Shown one piece after another: positions 25,519-34,906 of a DNA stretch of 64,000 bases. The translations under genes were made by a program, and so were the position numbers. Position 1 is the first letter of the stretch. Each line of letters begins with the position of its first letter. The notes beneath the pieces are model-generated. The model was not told where the DNA came from. It was given only the letters and a program-made list of their open reading frames with translations, and ran no database searches. The stretch lies in assembly GCF_025399795.1 (NCBI RefSeq), contig NZ_JAODTZ010000037.1, forward strand, positions 35,151-99,150, written 5' to 3'. The DNA comes from Streptomyces rhizosphaerihabitans (GTDB lineage: Bacteria; Actinomycetota; Actinomycetes; Streptomycetales; Streptomycetaceae).

Positions 25519-27528
25519 CTAGGTGGCCACCGCGTAGAGGTAGCCGTTCTCGGTGCTCACGAAGGCCACGCCGTCCGCCACCGCCGGTGACGAGTACACG
25601 GGCGCACCGGTGTCGAACCTCCAGCGTGACACCCCGGTGTCGGCGTTCACCGCGTACAGGTGGTGATCGGTGGCGCCGATGTAGACGATCTGACCGGCCA
25701 CGACGGGCGACGCGAGGCCGTTCTTGCGGGTCGAGAACTTCCACCGTCCGTGACCGTCGGTGTCCACCGCGCGCAGCTTGCCGTCGGCGGTGCCGGCGTA
25801 GACGACACCGCCGGCGACGGCCGGCGCCGAGAACGCGGCGCCGGCGTCGGGCGACTTCCATCGCCGCTCACCGTCCGAGGCACGCACCGCGTAGAGCTTT
25901 CCCCGGTCGCTCCCGGCGTAGACCACACCGTCCGCCACGGCCGGAGCGCCGAACACGGTCCCCTCGGTCGCGAAGCTCCAGCGCTGATCGCCGGTGGCCG
26001 CGTCCAGCGCGTACAGACCACTGCGGCTCGCCGCGTAGACCACCGCGCCGACCACGACCGGCCGCGTGGACACGAAGCCGTCGGCGCCGTACACCCAGCG
26101 TTGCCCGCCCGTCGCTGCGTCCACCGCGTGCAGGTGGCCGTCCGCCCCGCCGACGTACGCGATGCCGTCGGCCACGGCCGGTGAACCGGCGCCCGCGGCG
26201 AAGACGCGCCATCGCTGTTCACCGGTGGCGCCGTCCAGCGCGTAGAGGTGGTCGTCGACGCTGTTGAGGTAGACCACACCGTCACCGACGACGGGCGAAC
26301 CGAGGCCGACGCCGGCCAGGGGGCGCTTCCAGCGGGCCCGGCCGGAGGAGACGTCCACCGCGCAGAGGTGGCGTGAACTGCTGATGTACACCGTGCCGTC
26401 GGCGACGGCGGGCGAGGCGTAGACAAGCCCTCCGACGGGGAATCGCCACAGCTGTTCACCCGGCGAGGGCCGGGCCCTTCCGTCGGAGGACCCCAGGTCG
26501 TGGATGTTCCAGCCGGCCACGACGAGGCCGGTGACACCGGCGCCGATCCCGAGCAGGCGGCGACGGGAGGGGCGGCCGCCCGCACTCCCTGCGGTCTCCT
26601 CCGCGGACCCGGAGGCCGGCGGCTGCGTCGGCACCGTCACCGCGCGGACCATGGTGGTGACCGGTTCAGGCAGCCAACCGGGCCCGGTGGGACCGTGGTT
26701 GGCCCCCGGGTCGCCGTCAGCGGCGACCGCGAACCGCTCCAGCAGCTCGGCCACCAGGGGCCGCGCCTCCGGTTCCTTGGCCAGACAGTCGGCCACCAGG
26801 GGCCTCAAGAGGCGTGGGAGCGGGGCCAGTTCGGGTTCCTCGTGGACGACACGAAAACTCAGGGCGTGCGACGGGCCGCTGCCGAACGGTCCGGATCCGG
26901 TCGCGGTGTACGCCAGGACCACACCCAGGGAGAAGACATCGCTCGCCGCTCCGACGGGCTTGCCGGTCAGCTGCTCGGGGGACATGAAACCCGGCGTGCC
27001 GACGGCGCCTCCGGTACGGGTCAGCGCACTGGCCTCCCCGGCGACGGAGATCCCGAAGTCGATCACACGGGGTCCGTCGGCCGCCAGCAGGATGTTCGAC
27101 GGCTTGAGGTCGCGATGGACCACGCCGGCCGCGTGGATCGCCTCCAGCGCCTCGGCGAGACCGGCTCCGAGCGCCAGTACCGGCTTCTCCGCCCAGGGGC
27201 CGTGCACCGCCACGGCCTCGCCCAGCGCGATCCCGGGCACGTACGCCGTCGCGAGCCACGCGGGCGAGCCGTCCGGATCGGCGTCGACGACGCCCGCGGT
27301 GAAGACTCCGTTCACACGCCGGGCGGCGGCCACCTCCCGGGCGAACCGACGGCGGAACTCACCGTCCTCCACCAGCTCGGGGCGTACCAGTTTGACCGCC
27401 ACCGCACGTCCTCCGGGCGACCGCCCCAGATACACGCGCCCCATTCCGCCCGCCCCGAGCCGCGCAACGATCCGGTAGCGCCCGACCTGCCGCGGGTCCC
27501 CGGCTTCCAGCGCCTCGAATGCCTCCAC
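25519..27528 (-). CDS. Ser/Thr kinase fused to a PQQ-type beta-propeller
   Basis: Residues 15-270 form a Hanks-type kinase: LGAGGMGRVYLGR (P-loop), the VAVKLV lysine, VVHRDLKPSNILL (catalytic loop) and DFGIS (metal). A Pro-rich linker and one membrane segment (about 330-350, LGIGAGVTGLVVAGW) follow. At least seven repeats of the type SPAVADGTVYISS ... LYALDAATGDQRW then form the eight-bladed PQQ/quinoprotein propeller outside the cell. The architecture suggests a receptor kinase sensing an extracellular ligand or cell-wall state. The start is the GTG at 27528 with only a weak binding site. Confidence 0.93.
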   Translation of the reverse strand: MEAFEALEAGDPRQVGRYRIVARLGAGGMGRVYLGRSPGGRAVAVKLVRPELVEDGEFRRRFAREVAAARRVNGVFTAGVVDADPDGSPAWLATAYVPGIALGEAVAVHGPWAEKPVLALGAGLAEALEAIHAAGVVHRDLKPSNILLAADGPRVIDFGISVAGEASALTRTGGAVGTPGFMSPEQLTGKPVGAASDVFSLGVVLAYTATGSGPFGSGPSHALSFRVVHEEPELAPLPRLLRPLVADCLAKEPEARPLVAELLERFAVAADGDPGANHGPTGPGWLPEPVTTMVRAVTVPTQPPASGSAEETAGSAGGRPSRRRLLGIGAGVTGLVVAGWNIHDLGSSDGRARPSPGEQLWRFPVGGLVYASPAVADGTVYISSSRHLCAVDVSSGRARWKRPLAGVGLGSPVVGDGVVYLNSVDDHLYALDGATGEQRWRVFAAGAGSPAVADGIAYVGGADGHLHAVDAATGGQRWVYGADGFVSTRPVVVGAVVYAASRSGLYALDAATGDQRWSFATEGTVFGAPAVADGVVYAGSDRGKLYAVRASDGERRWKSPDAGAAFSAPAVAGGVVYAGTADGKLRAVDTDGHGRWKFSTRKNGLASPVVAGQIVYIGATDHHLYAVNADTGVSRWRFDTGAPVYSSPAVADGVAFVSTENGYLYAVAT

Positions 27529-27828
27529 ACAGCCCCCGCCCGCGCCCCGCGCCCCGGCGTCCGCCGAGGATCCTCATCCTCCCCGACCCGCAGCGTCTTC
27601 GCACTACCGTCCGGGCACGACGTCTCGATCCGCCCCGGTGGCTCAACGGGCGGACCGCGCAGGGTGTTTCGGGACAGATGCCCGGGGCCGGCAGAGGGCT
27701 CGGCGGTACCGGGAGGCCCGGACCCGCGGTTCGGGGAAGGGCCCGGCACAGGCGGACGCGGCACCGGGCACCCGGTGTGGGCGGGGCAGGCTGCACCGGT
27801 GCCGCCGCGGCACGGGGACGCAGGAGCG

Positions 27829-28539
27829 TCAGGCCTCGCCCGGCTCCGCGGTCCGGCACTCCGGGTGACCCCAGCCCTGGGCGTTCTTGGCGATGGGCTC
27901 GCCCGCGGCGTAGGAACGGCCGCACACGCAACGGCCGTTGAACTTGGCCTTGATGGTGCGGCTCGACGTGCCCTGCCGGGGCGACGAGCCCTGCCGTGGC
28001 GCCTTGGACGCGGGGCGGCGGGAAGCACCGGAGGAAGTCGGGGTGTCGGGCGACGCCGGCGGCTCCGGAGACCCGAGGTCGCTGCCCGCGGGCTGCTGCA
28101 CGATCGCGGCCTGGCTGGCGGCGCGGTCGGCGAAGTCGTTCAGCCGGTCGCCGTCGACCTGGTGGGCGGGGACGTAACGGAACTCCACCGTGCGGCCGGT
28201 GAGGAGTTCGTCGATGCGGGCGACCAGTTCCTGGTTGGCGACGGGCTTGCCCGCGGCCGTCTTCCAGCCCTTGCGCTTCCAGCCCGGCAGCCAGGTCGTG
28301 ACGGCCTTCATCGCGTACTGGGAGTCCATCCGGATCTCCAGCGGCACATCCGGCGCGATCGCCGTCAACAGGCGTTCCAGCGCGGTCAGTTCGGCGACGT
28401 TGTTGGTCGCCGTGCCCAGCGGTCCCGCCTCCCAGCGGGTCGGGGTCTCATCTCCGTCGGCAACGACCCAGGCCCATCCGGCGGGTCCCGGGTTTCCCTT
28501 CGAAGCCCCGTCACAGGCGGCCACAACGCGTTCAGGCAT
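27829..28539 (-). CDS. Ribonuclease HI with C-terminal zinc-ribbon-like extension
   Basis: Residues 1-135 are RNase HI: the catalytic acids lie in ACDGASKG, NNVAELTALERLL, RMDSQYA and RLNDFADRAA. It cuts RNA in RNA-DNA hybrids. After a Ser/Pro linker, the last 40 residues (FNGRCVCGRSYAAGEPI ... WGHPEC) hold a C-x-C/H-x-x-C arrangement that looks like a small zinc-binding module, perhaps for nucleic acid. I take the ATG at 28539 (MPERVV); an ATG at 28551 is possible. Confidence 0.9.
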   Translation of the reverse strand: MPERVVAACDGASKGNPGPAGWAWVVADGDETPTRWEAGPLGTATNNVAELTALERLLTAIAPDVPLEIRMDSQYAMKAVTTWLPGWKRKGWKTAAGKPVANQELVARIDELLTGRTVEFRYVPAHQVDGDRLNDFADRAASQAAIVQQPAGSDLGSPEPPASPDTPTSSGASRRPASKAPRQGSSPRQGTSSRTIKAKFNGRCVCGRSYAAGEPIAKNAQGWGHPECRTAEPGEA

Positions 28540-28739
28540 GACCCCGATCATGCCACGCCCCGGCGGGGGCGCCGCGCACGGGGCACGGGCCCGGCGCACC
28601 CCTCGGGCGCCCGAGGCGGCCCGCAGGCGCGGGCCGTGGCGGGGGTCGAACCACCTCTCAGGTGCCCGGCACGGACGCCACCGACAACCGGCGCGGGCCC
28701 GCTCCGTGAGTGACCGGCGCGGCCCCACCCCGCCGCCGG

Positions 28740-28814
28740 CCAACATGCGGTTCACCCCGCCGCCGACCGGCATACGGTTCGCCCCGCCGGGGCCCCGCCG
28801 GGGCCCCGGCGGGG
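28740..28814. repeat. GC-rich direct repeat and strong hairpin in a gene-free gap
   Basis: The 430-bp gap 28540-28969 has no convincing gene. It contains an imperfect direct repeat (CATGCGGTTCACCCCGCCG and CATACGGTTCGCCCCGCCG). CCCCGCCGGGGC (28782-28793) then pairs with GCCCCGGCGGGG (28803-28814) over a nine-base loop. It lies downstream of the VOC gene on the minus strand, so it may terminate that transcript. Confidence 0.6.
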
Positions 28815-28969
28815 CGAGGAGGCCCGGGATGCGGCCGACCGCCGGGGATCAGCGCCCGTGGCGGGTTCGGCGCGCGGCCCGCGACCGTGTCCTCGGCGGG
28901 ACTGCCACGGGCCGCAGAACCCCCGGTGCCCGACGCCGCGGACGTGTGTCGCCCGTGTGCGGGAAGGCG

Positions 28970-29767
28970 TCAGGACACGTCCGCCATCTCGGGCATCTCG
29001 CCCTGGGTCGTCTTCATGTCGATGACGGAGAACGGCGCGCCCTGCGGGTCGCTCAGCGCGGCGAACCGGCCGAACGGGCTGTCCATCGGCCCGAAGCGCA
29101 GGACCGCACCGCGCTCGGTCGCCTTGGCCACCGCCGTGTCGCAGTTCTCGACGGTGAAGTAGACGTTGACGTACGGCGGCACCTCGGGCGGGAAGTCGTC
29201 CGTCATCTTCATCCGGCCGAGGACCGGTTTCCCGCCGAGGTTGAAGATGCGGAAGTCGATGGCGTCGTCGCGCACCTGCTGGGCGGTGAAGGGGAAGACG
29301 GCCGGGAAGAACGCGTCGGACTTCTCCGGGTCGCGGGTGAAGACCTCGGCCCAGGCGTACGCGCCGGGCTCGCCGATCGACTCGAAGCCCTCGTGGACAC
29401 CCGCCTGCCAGACGCCGAAGACGGCCCCGCTGGGGTCCCGGGCCAGGGTCATGGTGCCGAACTCGCCGACCTGCATCGGCTCCATCAGCACCTCACCGCC
29501 CTGGTCCTTGATCTTCGCGGCGGTCGCGGCGGCGTCGGGCGAGGCGAAGTACAGGCACCAGGCGGACTGGCCCTCCTGCCCGGGCATCGGCGGCACGACG
29601 GCGGCCACCGCCTTGCCGTTGGAGTAGGCCTGTGTGTAGTTCCCGTACTCCGAGGACGCCTCGCCGAACGTCCAGCCGAGTACGTCCCCGTAGAAACTCT
29701 TGGCCCCTTCGACATCGCTGAACATCGCGTCCGCCCAGCAGGGCGTTCCTTCAGGCTGTACGGCCAT
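28970..29767 (-). CDS. Two-domain VOC-family (glyoxalase-fold) protein
   Basis: The 265-residue protein has two tandem VOC domains. The first has GTPCWADAMFSDVEGAKSFYGDVLGWTF, split here as a long motif whose key features are the N-terminal WAD and the FYGDVLGW helix. The second begins near residue 135 (GAYAWAEVFTRDP). This is the common CFP32/Rv0577-like type. The metal and substrate are unknown; it may be a metabolite-binding or dioxygenase-like enzyme. The ATG at 29767 is followed by a clean N-terminus. Confidence 0.88.
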   Translation of the reverse strand: MAVQPEGTPCWADAMFSDVEGAKSFYGDVLGWTFGEASSEYGNYTQAYSNGKAVAAVVPPMPGQEGQSAWCLYFASPDAAATAAKIKDQGGEVLMEPMQVGEFGTMTLARDPSGAVFGVWQAGVHEGFESIGEPGAYAWAEVFTRDPEKSDAFFPAVFPFTAQQVRDDAIDFRIFNLGGKPVLGRMKMTDDFPPEVPPYVNVYFTVENCDTAVAKATERGAVLRFGPMDSPFGRFAALSDPQGAPFSVIDMKTTQGEMPEMADVS

Positions 29768-29905
29768 GACCCGACCTTCTCCTGTTCGGTGAACGGTTGC
29801 GCTGTTCACGCTAGCCAGCCTCCGCGCGGGCCGCGCGCCGAAGAACGGGCGCCGCACGACACTGGAGAGCGGACCGATCCGGTCGTCGACAGGACGGAGC
29901 ACACG

Positions 29906-30925
29906 ATGATGCGGGCGTGGGAAGTGTCCGAGCCGGGGCCGATCGAGGGTGAGCCGCTGCGCCTCGTCGAAAGACCGGTGCCGACGCCCGGACCCGACGA
30001 GCTCCTGGTGCATGTCCGCGCCTGCGGGGTGTGCCGCACCGATCTGCATGTCGCTGAGGGCGACCTGCCCGTGCACCGCCCCGGGGTGACGCCGGGCCAC
30101 GAGGTCGTCGGCGTGGTGGCGGGGACCGGGAACGACGTGATCGGCTTCGCCGCCGACGACCGGGTGGGCGTCGCCTGGCTGCGCCGTACGGACGGCACCT
30201 GCGGGTACTGCCTGCGCGGGGCCGAGAACCTCTGCCCCGCGTCCGAGTACACCGGCTGGGACGCCGACGGCGGTTACGCGGAGTACACGACGGTACCGGC
30301 CGCCTTCGCCCACCGGCTGCCGGACGGCATGGACGACGTCGCCCTGGCGCCGCTGCTGTGCGCGGGCATCATCGGCTACCGGGCACTGCGCAGGGCCTCG
30401 CTGCCCCGGGGTGGCCGGCTCGGGCTGTACGGCTTCGGCGGCAGCGCCCACCTGTGCGCGCAGCTCGCGCTCGCCGAGGGCGCCACCGTGCACGTACTGA
30501 CGCGGGATCCGGCCGCGCGACGGCTGGCTCTCGCTCTGGGGGCCGCGTCCGCCCGCGAGGCGTACGACGAGCCACCCGAGCCCCTGGACAGCGCGATCCT
30601 GTTCGCGCCGGTCGGCGATCTGGTCCCGGTCGCCCTGCGGGCGCTGGACCGGGGCGGCGTCCTGTCGGTGGCGGGCATCCATCTGAGCGACGTCCCGCCG
30701 CTGCGCTACGAGAGCGACCTGTTCTACGAGAAGGAGCTGCGCAGTGTCACCTCCAACACGCGTGAGGACGGCAGGGAGTTCCTGTCGCTCGCGGCCCGCC
30801 ACGGCATCCGCGCCACGACGCACGCCTATCCGCTGGAGCGGGCGCCGCAGGCCCTGCGGGATCTCAAGACGGGGCGCTTCGACGGGGCGGCGGTACTGGT
30901 GAACGACCGCCCGCCGACGAGCTGA
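29906..30925 (+). CDS. Zinc-dependent alcohol dehydrogenase
   Basis: The 339-residue MDR enzyme has the catalytic zinc ligands in ACGVCRTDLH and GHEVVG. The structural zinc loop is reduced to CGYCLRGAENLC (three Cys visible). LGLYGFGGSAHLCAQLAL replaces the usual G-x-G-x-x-G cofactor loop. It resembles AdhA/YahK-type dehydrogenases of primary alcohols. It is followed by the PP2C gene within about 60 bp and may share its transcript. Confidence 0.9.
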   Translation: MMRAWEVSEPGPIEGEPLRLVERPVPTPGPDELLVHVRACGVCRTDLHVAEGDLPVHRPGVTPGHEVVGVVAGTGNDVIGFAADDRVGVAWLRRTDGTCGYCLRGAENLCPASEYTGWDADGGYAEYTTVPAAFAHRLPDGMDDVALAPLLCAGIIGYRALRRASLPRGGRLGLYGFGGSAHLCAQLALAEGATVHVLTRDPAARRLALALGAASAREAYDEPPEPLDSAILFAPVGDLVPVALRALDRGGVLSVAGIHLSDVPPLRYESDLFYEKELRSVTSNTREDGREFLSLAARHGIRATTHAYPLERAPQALRDLKTGRFDGAAVLVNDRPPTS

Positions 30926-30987
30926 GCATGCGGGCCCGCCGCCCCCGTGCGTGGATGGATCCAGGCGGGTGCTGCGGTGGAGGTGCG

Positions 30988-32211
30988 ATGGTGGGCCGGG
31001 GCGGTGACGACACGGCGGGTGCGGGGATGCCGTCCGACGCCGTGGAGGACGCCATCGAGTCGATCGGCACGACGCTCGACGAGCGCACCACCTGCGAAGA
31101 ACTCGTGGCGTTCGTGTGCCGGCACTTCTGCGAGACCGCCGCGGTGGACCTGCTGCCGACGGACGTGACGGCCGACCGTCACTCTCCGGACCCGGACTTC
31201 TTCCGCGCCGCCACTGCCGGCCGCGCCCAGCTGCTCACCCCGTCGGGCGGTCCGCGCCCCCTGTCCGTCCGGGCGCTCGACGAAGGGCATCCGATCGCCG
31301 CCTCGATCGACCTGTCCGGGCGGATACCCCGGCAGGTCATGACCGTTCCGCTGCTCGCGCACGGACGCCTGTACGGGGTGCTGCTCGCCGTCCGGCAGGG
31401 GGCGCCGTTCACCGACGCGGACACGTCGGGCACGCACTACGCGGCCCGTCTGGCGGCCGTGCACCTCGGTCACTCCCGAAGGCACGAGATCGTCCGCAGC
31501 ACGGTCCTGGACCTCCAGCGGGCACTGCTCGCCGAACCGGGCCGGCCGCATCCCAACCTCGACCTCGCCACCCGTTACCTGCCGGCCGGGGGCGGGACTC
31601 TGGTGGGCGGGGACTGGTTCGAGACCGTACGGCTGCACTTCGGGCGGACCCTGCTGGTCGTGGGCGACGTGATGGGCCACGGGCTGGACGCGGCGGTGGA
31701 CATGAACGCGTACCGCTCGATGCTGCGCTATGTCGCCTCCACGGATCTGCCACCCCACCGCGTGCTGCGCCGTCTGGACGCCGCGGTCGCCGAGGACGGC
31801 ACCCGGCGTCCGGCCACCTGCCTGCTCGTCCGCGTCGATCCGGCGCGCGGCATCGCGGTGATCGCGGGCGCCGGGCATCTGCCCCCGGTGGTGTTCGCCG
31901 GGGACGGCTCCGGCGAACTGCTGCCGCTGCCGGTCGGTCCGCCGCTGGGCACGGGGGTGGGCGGCTATCAGCAGGTGGTCCGCAGACTCTCCCCCGACGA
32001 CACCCTGGTGATGTTCACCGACGGTCTCGTGGAGCGCCGTGACGAGGACATCGACGAGTCGCTGGCACGGCTGTCCTCGCTGCGTCTGCCGCCCGGTGCG
32101 GGGGTCGACGACCTGCTCGACGAGGTGCTCGTCAAGCTCGACGCCCGGCACGCGGAGGACGACGTGGCGGTACTGGCGGCCCGGATCCGCCCCCGGAGCC
32201 ATCCGGCCTGA
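30988..32211 (+). CDS. GAF-domain PP2C (SpoIIE-type) phosphatase
   Basis: The 407-residue protein has an N-terminal GAF-like sensory domain (about 15-165; PRQVMTVPLLAHGRLYGVL). The C-terminal SpoIIE/RsbU phosphatase domain has GGDWFETVRL, VVGDVMGHGLDAA, AGHLPPVV and a terminal ED-DVAVL metal site, all complete. Such phosphatases dephosphorylate anti-anti-sigma factors. I take the ATG at 30988, preceded by GGAGG, over an in-frame ATG at 30928. No anti-sigma gene is adjacent. Confidence 0.9.
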   Translation: MVGRGGDDTAGAGMPSDAVEDAIESIGTTLDERTTCEELVAFVCRHFCETAAVDLLPTDVTADRHSPDPDFFRAATAGRAQLLTPSGGPRPLSVRALDEGHPIAASIDLSGRIPRQVMTVPLLAHGRLYGVLLAVRQGAPFTDADTSGTHYAARLAAVHLGHSRRHEIVRSTVLDLQRALLAEPGRPHPNLDLATRYLPAGGGTLVGGDWFETVRLHFGRTLLVVGDVMGHGLDAAVDMNAYRSMLRYVASTDLPPHRVLRRLDAAVAEDGTRRPATCLLVRVDPARGIAVIAGAGHLPPVVFAGDGSGELLPLPVGPPLGTGVGGYQQVVRRLSPDDTLVMFTDGLVERRDEDIDESLARLSSLRLPPGAGVDDLLDEVLVKLDARHAEDDVAVLAARIRPRSHPA

Positions 32212-32276
32212 GGCGCGCTCGGCACCCGGTATCCGGGCCGGCGGCCGGGACTGTTCGGCCGGTGCGACCGCCGCGT

Positions 32277-32672
32277 TCAGTCGGTGAGGTCGACCCGCAC
32301 CGTGGTGAGGGCGGCGCCGACCATGAGGACGGCGGCGCTGTTGAACCGGGGCAGACTCTTCAGTCGGGCGCGGGCGTCGTCTCCGTGCAGCACGTGGGCG
32401 GTGCCGGTGTACCAGCGCCCCTTGACGCGGACCCGAACCCTCGGATCGGCCAGGATGTTGCGTACGTACTGCGACCGGTCGCCGTACTCGGAGACGAACC
32501 AGAACTGCCGCCCGGCCAGCCGGCCTCCGATCGGTGTCCGGCGCGGCAGACCCGAGGCGCGTCCGGTGGTCTCGATGAGCGTCTGGACCGGCAGCCGCTT
32601 GAGGACGGGATTGCCGATCCACCGCTGGAAGGCCGTGAACGTGCGGTACTTCAGCTCGTGGTGGCGCGACAT
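32277..32672 (-). CDS. Deazaflavin (F420)-dependent nitroreductase-family protein
   Basis: The 131-residue protein fits the DDN split-barrel family: RASGLPRRTPIGGRLAGRQFWFVSEYG and YVRNILADPRVRVRVKGRWYTG (key blocks GLPRRTP, WFVSEYG, NILADPRVRVR). These enzymes use F420H2, made by Streptomyces, to reduce quinones or nitro compounds. GGGGAGA precedes the ATG. Confidence 0.88.
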   Translation of the reverse strand: MSRHHELKYRTFTAFQRWIGNPVLKRLPVQTLIETTGRASGLPRRTPIGGRLAGRQFWFVSEYGDRSQYVRNILADPRVRVRVKGRWYTGTAHVLHGDDARARLKSLPRFNSAAVLMVGAALTTVRVDLTD

Positions 32673-32863
32673 GAGTGATCTCCCCTGGCCGTGGAACGCC
32701 GTTGTGCGGGCGCCGGGGCGGTGCTGCCGCACCGCCCCACCGGTCCCGAGGGCATCCGGCCACGCGGCCCCCTCCGCCATCGCGTGCGGGCGGACCGTTC
32801 GCCGTCTCGGCGCCGTGCCCCGCACCCGGCGTGCGGTGCGCCCGGCCGCACGGTGCCGGCCGG

Positions 32864-33346
32864 CTACTCCCCCGCGTACGCCTTCTCCAGGGCCGCGATG
32901 TCCAGCTTGGACATCTGGAGCATCGCCTGAAACGTGCGGGCCGCCTTCTCCTGGTCCGGGTCGCTGATCAGGTCGATGAGCCGGGAGGGGACGACCTGCC
33001 AGGACAGTCCGTACTTGTCCTTGAGCCAGCCGCAGGGCCCCGCCGCGCCGCCGTCGTCGACGAACCTGTTCCAGTAGTGGTCCACCTCCTCCTGGTCGGC
33101 GCAGTCGATCTGGAAGGAGATCGCCTCGTCGAACGTGAACTGCGGGCCTCCGTTGAGCGCGACGAACTTCTGGCCGTTGGCCACGAACTCGGCGGCCAGC
33201 ACGGATCCGGCGGGTCCCGGCCCGGCCTCGGTGTAGCGGCCGATCCTGCCGAGCTTGGAGTTCTCGAAGACCGAGACGTAGTAGTTGGCGGCCTCCTCGG
33301 CCTGACCGTCGAACCACAGACAGGTGGTGAAACCGTCGGCGGGCAT
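32864..33346 (-). CDS. PhnB/VOC-family protein (3-demethylubiquinone-type fold)
   Basis: The 160-residue protein starts with FTTCLWFDGQAEEAANYYVS and has ALNGGPQFTFDEAISFQI and YWNRFVDDGG, the hallmarks of the PhnB-like VOC branch. The fold suggests a dimer with a shared cleft; enzymatic function in this group is mostly unknown. The C-terminus ends in AYAGE. It is separate from the DDN gene (191 bp apart on the same strand). Confidence 0.88.
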   Translation of the reverse strand: MPADGFTTCLWFDGQAEEAANYYVSVFENSKLGRIGRYTEAGPGPAGSVLAAEFVANGQKFVALNGGPQFTFDEAISFQIDCADQEEVDHYWNRFVDDGGAAGPCGWLKDKYGLSWQVVPSRLIDLISDPDQEKAARTFQAMLQMSKLDIAALEKAYAGE

Positions 33347-33571
33347 GTGTACCTCCTCGGGCGGGAAACGTCGTCACTTCTGTCGACTGATCCTCGTCCG
33401 AAAACTCATCTGCCGCGCGCGCACGAGCTCACCGGCGACGGCCCGGGGGCTGCCTCTCCACAATCCCTGCCGAACAAGCCCTACTGGCTAGTAGTACCGA
33501 GTCGGCACGGCTACCGGAGCCGGGGAAAACCGCTGCCGGACGCCCCGCCCGCCGAGTTAACATCCGCGGAC

Positions 33572-34768
33572 ATGAGCTTCACCGATACCCCCGGCGTCCA
33601 TCCGTTCCGTATCGACTTCCCGCAGAGCGACCTGGACGACCTGCACCGACGCCTCGACCGTACCCGCTGGCCCGACGAACTGCCCGGAGTGGGCTGGGCC
33701 TACGGAGTCCCCAAGGACTACCTCCAGGATCTCGTACGGTACTGGCGGCACACCTACGACTGGCGCGCGGCCGAGAAACGCCTCAACACGTGGCCGCAGT
33801 TCACCACCGAGATCGACGGCGCACGACTGCACTTCGCGCACATCCGCTCGCCGGAACCCGGGGCGACCCCGCTGATCATGACGCACGGCTGGCCCGGGTC
33901 GATCGTCGAATTCACCGATGCCGTCGGGCCGTTGACCGATCCACGCGCGTACGGCGGCGATCCGGCGGACGCCTTTCACCTGGTCGTGCCGAGCATTCCC
34001 GGATTCGGGCTCTCGGGGCCGACACGGGACACCGGGTGGGAGTTCACCCGGGTCGCCGCCGCGTTCGCCGAGCTGATGGAGCGACTCGGCTACCGGCACT
34101 TCGGCGCGCAGGGCGGCGACTGGGGCGGGGCCGTCTCGCGTGAACTCGGGCGCGCGCACCCCGACCGGGTGACCGGCGTCCACCTCAACCTGCTGCCCGG
34201 TGCGTACGCCGTCACCGAACCGACCGCCGGTGAACTCGCCGCGCTGACCTCGCTCGAACGCGAACGCACCCTCGCCTCCTGGCGGCGGGGCCAGGAATGG
34301 AACCGCGAGGAAGCCGGTTACGCCGCGCTCCAGTCGACCCGGCCGCAGACGCTCGCCTACGCCCTCACTGACTCGCCGGTCGGTCAACTCGCCTGGATCG
34401 CCGAGAAGTTCAAGCAGTGGACGGACTCAAAGGACCGCCCCGAGGACGCCGTCGACCGGGATCTGCTGCTCACCAACGTGATGCTGTACTGGCTGACGGG
34501 CACGGCCGGTTCGTCCGCACGGGTCTACTACGAGCGTGCCCACGCGGACTATTGGGGTACACCGCCCGAGCCGTCGACCGCCCCGACCGCGCTCGCCGTC
34601 TTTCCCGAGGAGAACTTCGTCGCGCTGCGCCACATCGCGGAACGCACCGACACCATCGTCCGCTGGACCGAGTTCGACCGGGGCGGCCACTTCGCCGCGA
34701 TGGAGGAACCGGATCTGCTCGTCGCGGACATCCGGGCGTTCTTCCGCCAACTCCGCGGGACCGACTGA
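33572..34768 (+). CDS. Epoxide hydrolase with EHN N-terminal domain
   Basis: The 398-residue alpha/beta hydrolase has the EHN lid domain (FPQSDLDDLHRRLDRTRWPDE, key pattern DLHRRL-TRWP). The oxyanion HGWPGS and the nucleophile Asp in QGGDWGG follow. The last elbow GGHFAAMEEP gives the catalytic His. It is the microsomal/JHEH-like epoxide hydrolase type. No secretion signal is seen. A repeat of GGCTTTCCG three times follows the stop. Confidence 0.92.
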   Translation: MSFTDTPGVHPFRIDFPQSDLDDLHRRLDRTRWPDELPGVGWAYGVPKDYLQDLVRYWRHTYDWRAAEKRLNTWPQFTTEIDGARLHFAHIRSPEPGATPLIMTHGWPGSIVEFTDAVGPLTDPRAYGGDPADAFHLVVPSIPGFGLSGPTRDTGWEFTRVAAAFAELMERLGYRHFGAQGGDWGGAVSRELGRAHPDRVTGVHLNLLPGAYAVTEPTAGELAALTSLERERTLASWRRGQEWNREEAGYAALQSTRPQTLAYALTDSPVGQLAWIAEKFKQWTDSKDRPEDAVDRDLLLTNVMLYWLTGTAGSSARVYYERAHADYWGTPPEPSTAPTALAVFPEENFVALRHIAERTDTIVRWTEFDRGGHFAAMEEPDLLVADIRAFFRQLRGTD

Positions 34769-34798
34769 GAAGGCTTTCCGGCTTTCCGGCTTTCCGGC

Positions 34799-34828
34799 TC
34801 TGCCCACGGCGAATCTGCTGCGGGCCGA
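34799..34828 (+). promoter_or_regulatory. Direct repeat in the clpP3 promoter region, candidate PopR site
   Basis: TCTGCCCACGGCGAA (34799-34813) is followed directly by TCTGCTGCGGGCCGA (34814-34828); nine of 15 positions agree. It lies about 80 bp upstream of the clpP3 start. PopR is known to control clpP3 clpP4 in Streptomyces lividans, so this repeat is a candidate site; I have not matched it to a published motif with certainty. Confidence 0.4.
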
Positions 34829-34906
34829 GAAAACCGGTCCGGCACCGCCACCGGGCCGAGAGTGGAGTCAGCGGCGACAACCGCCGCGTCACCATCAGGA
34901 GGAACC

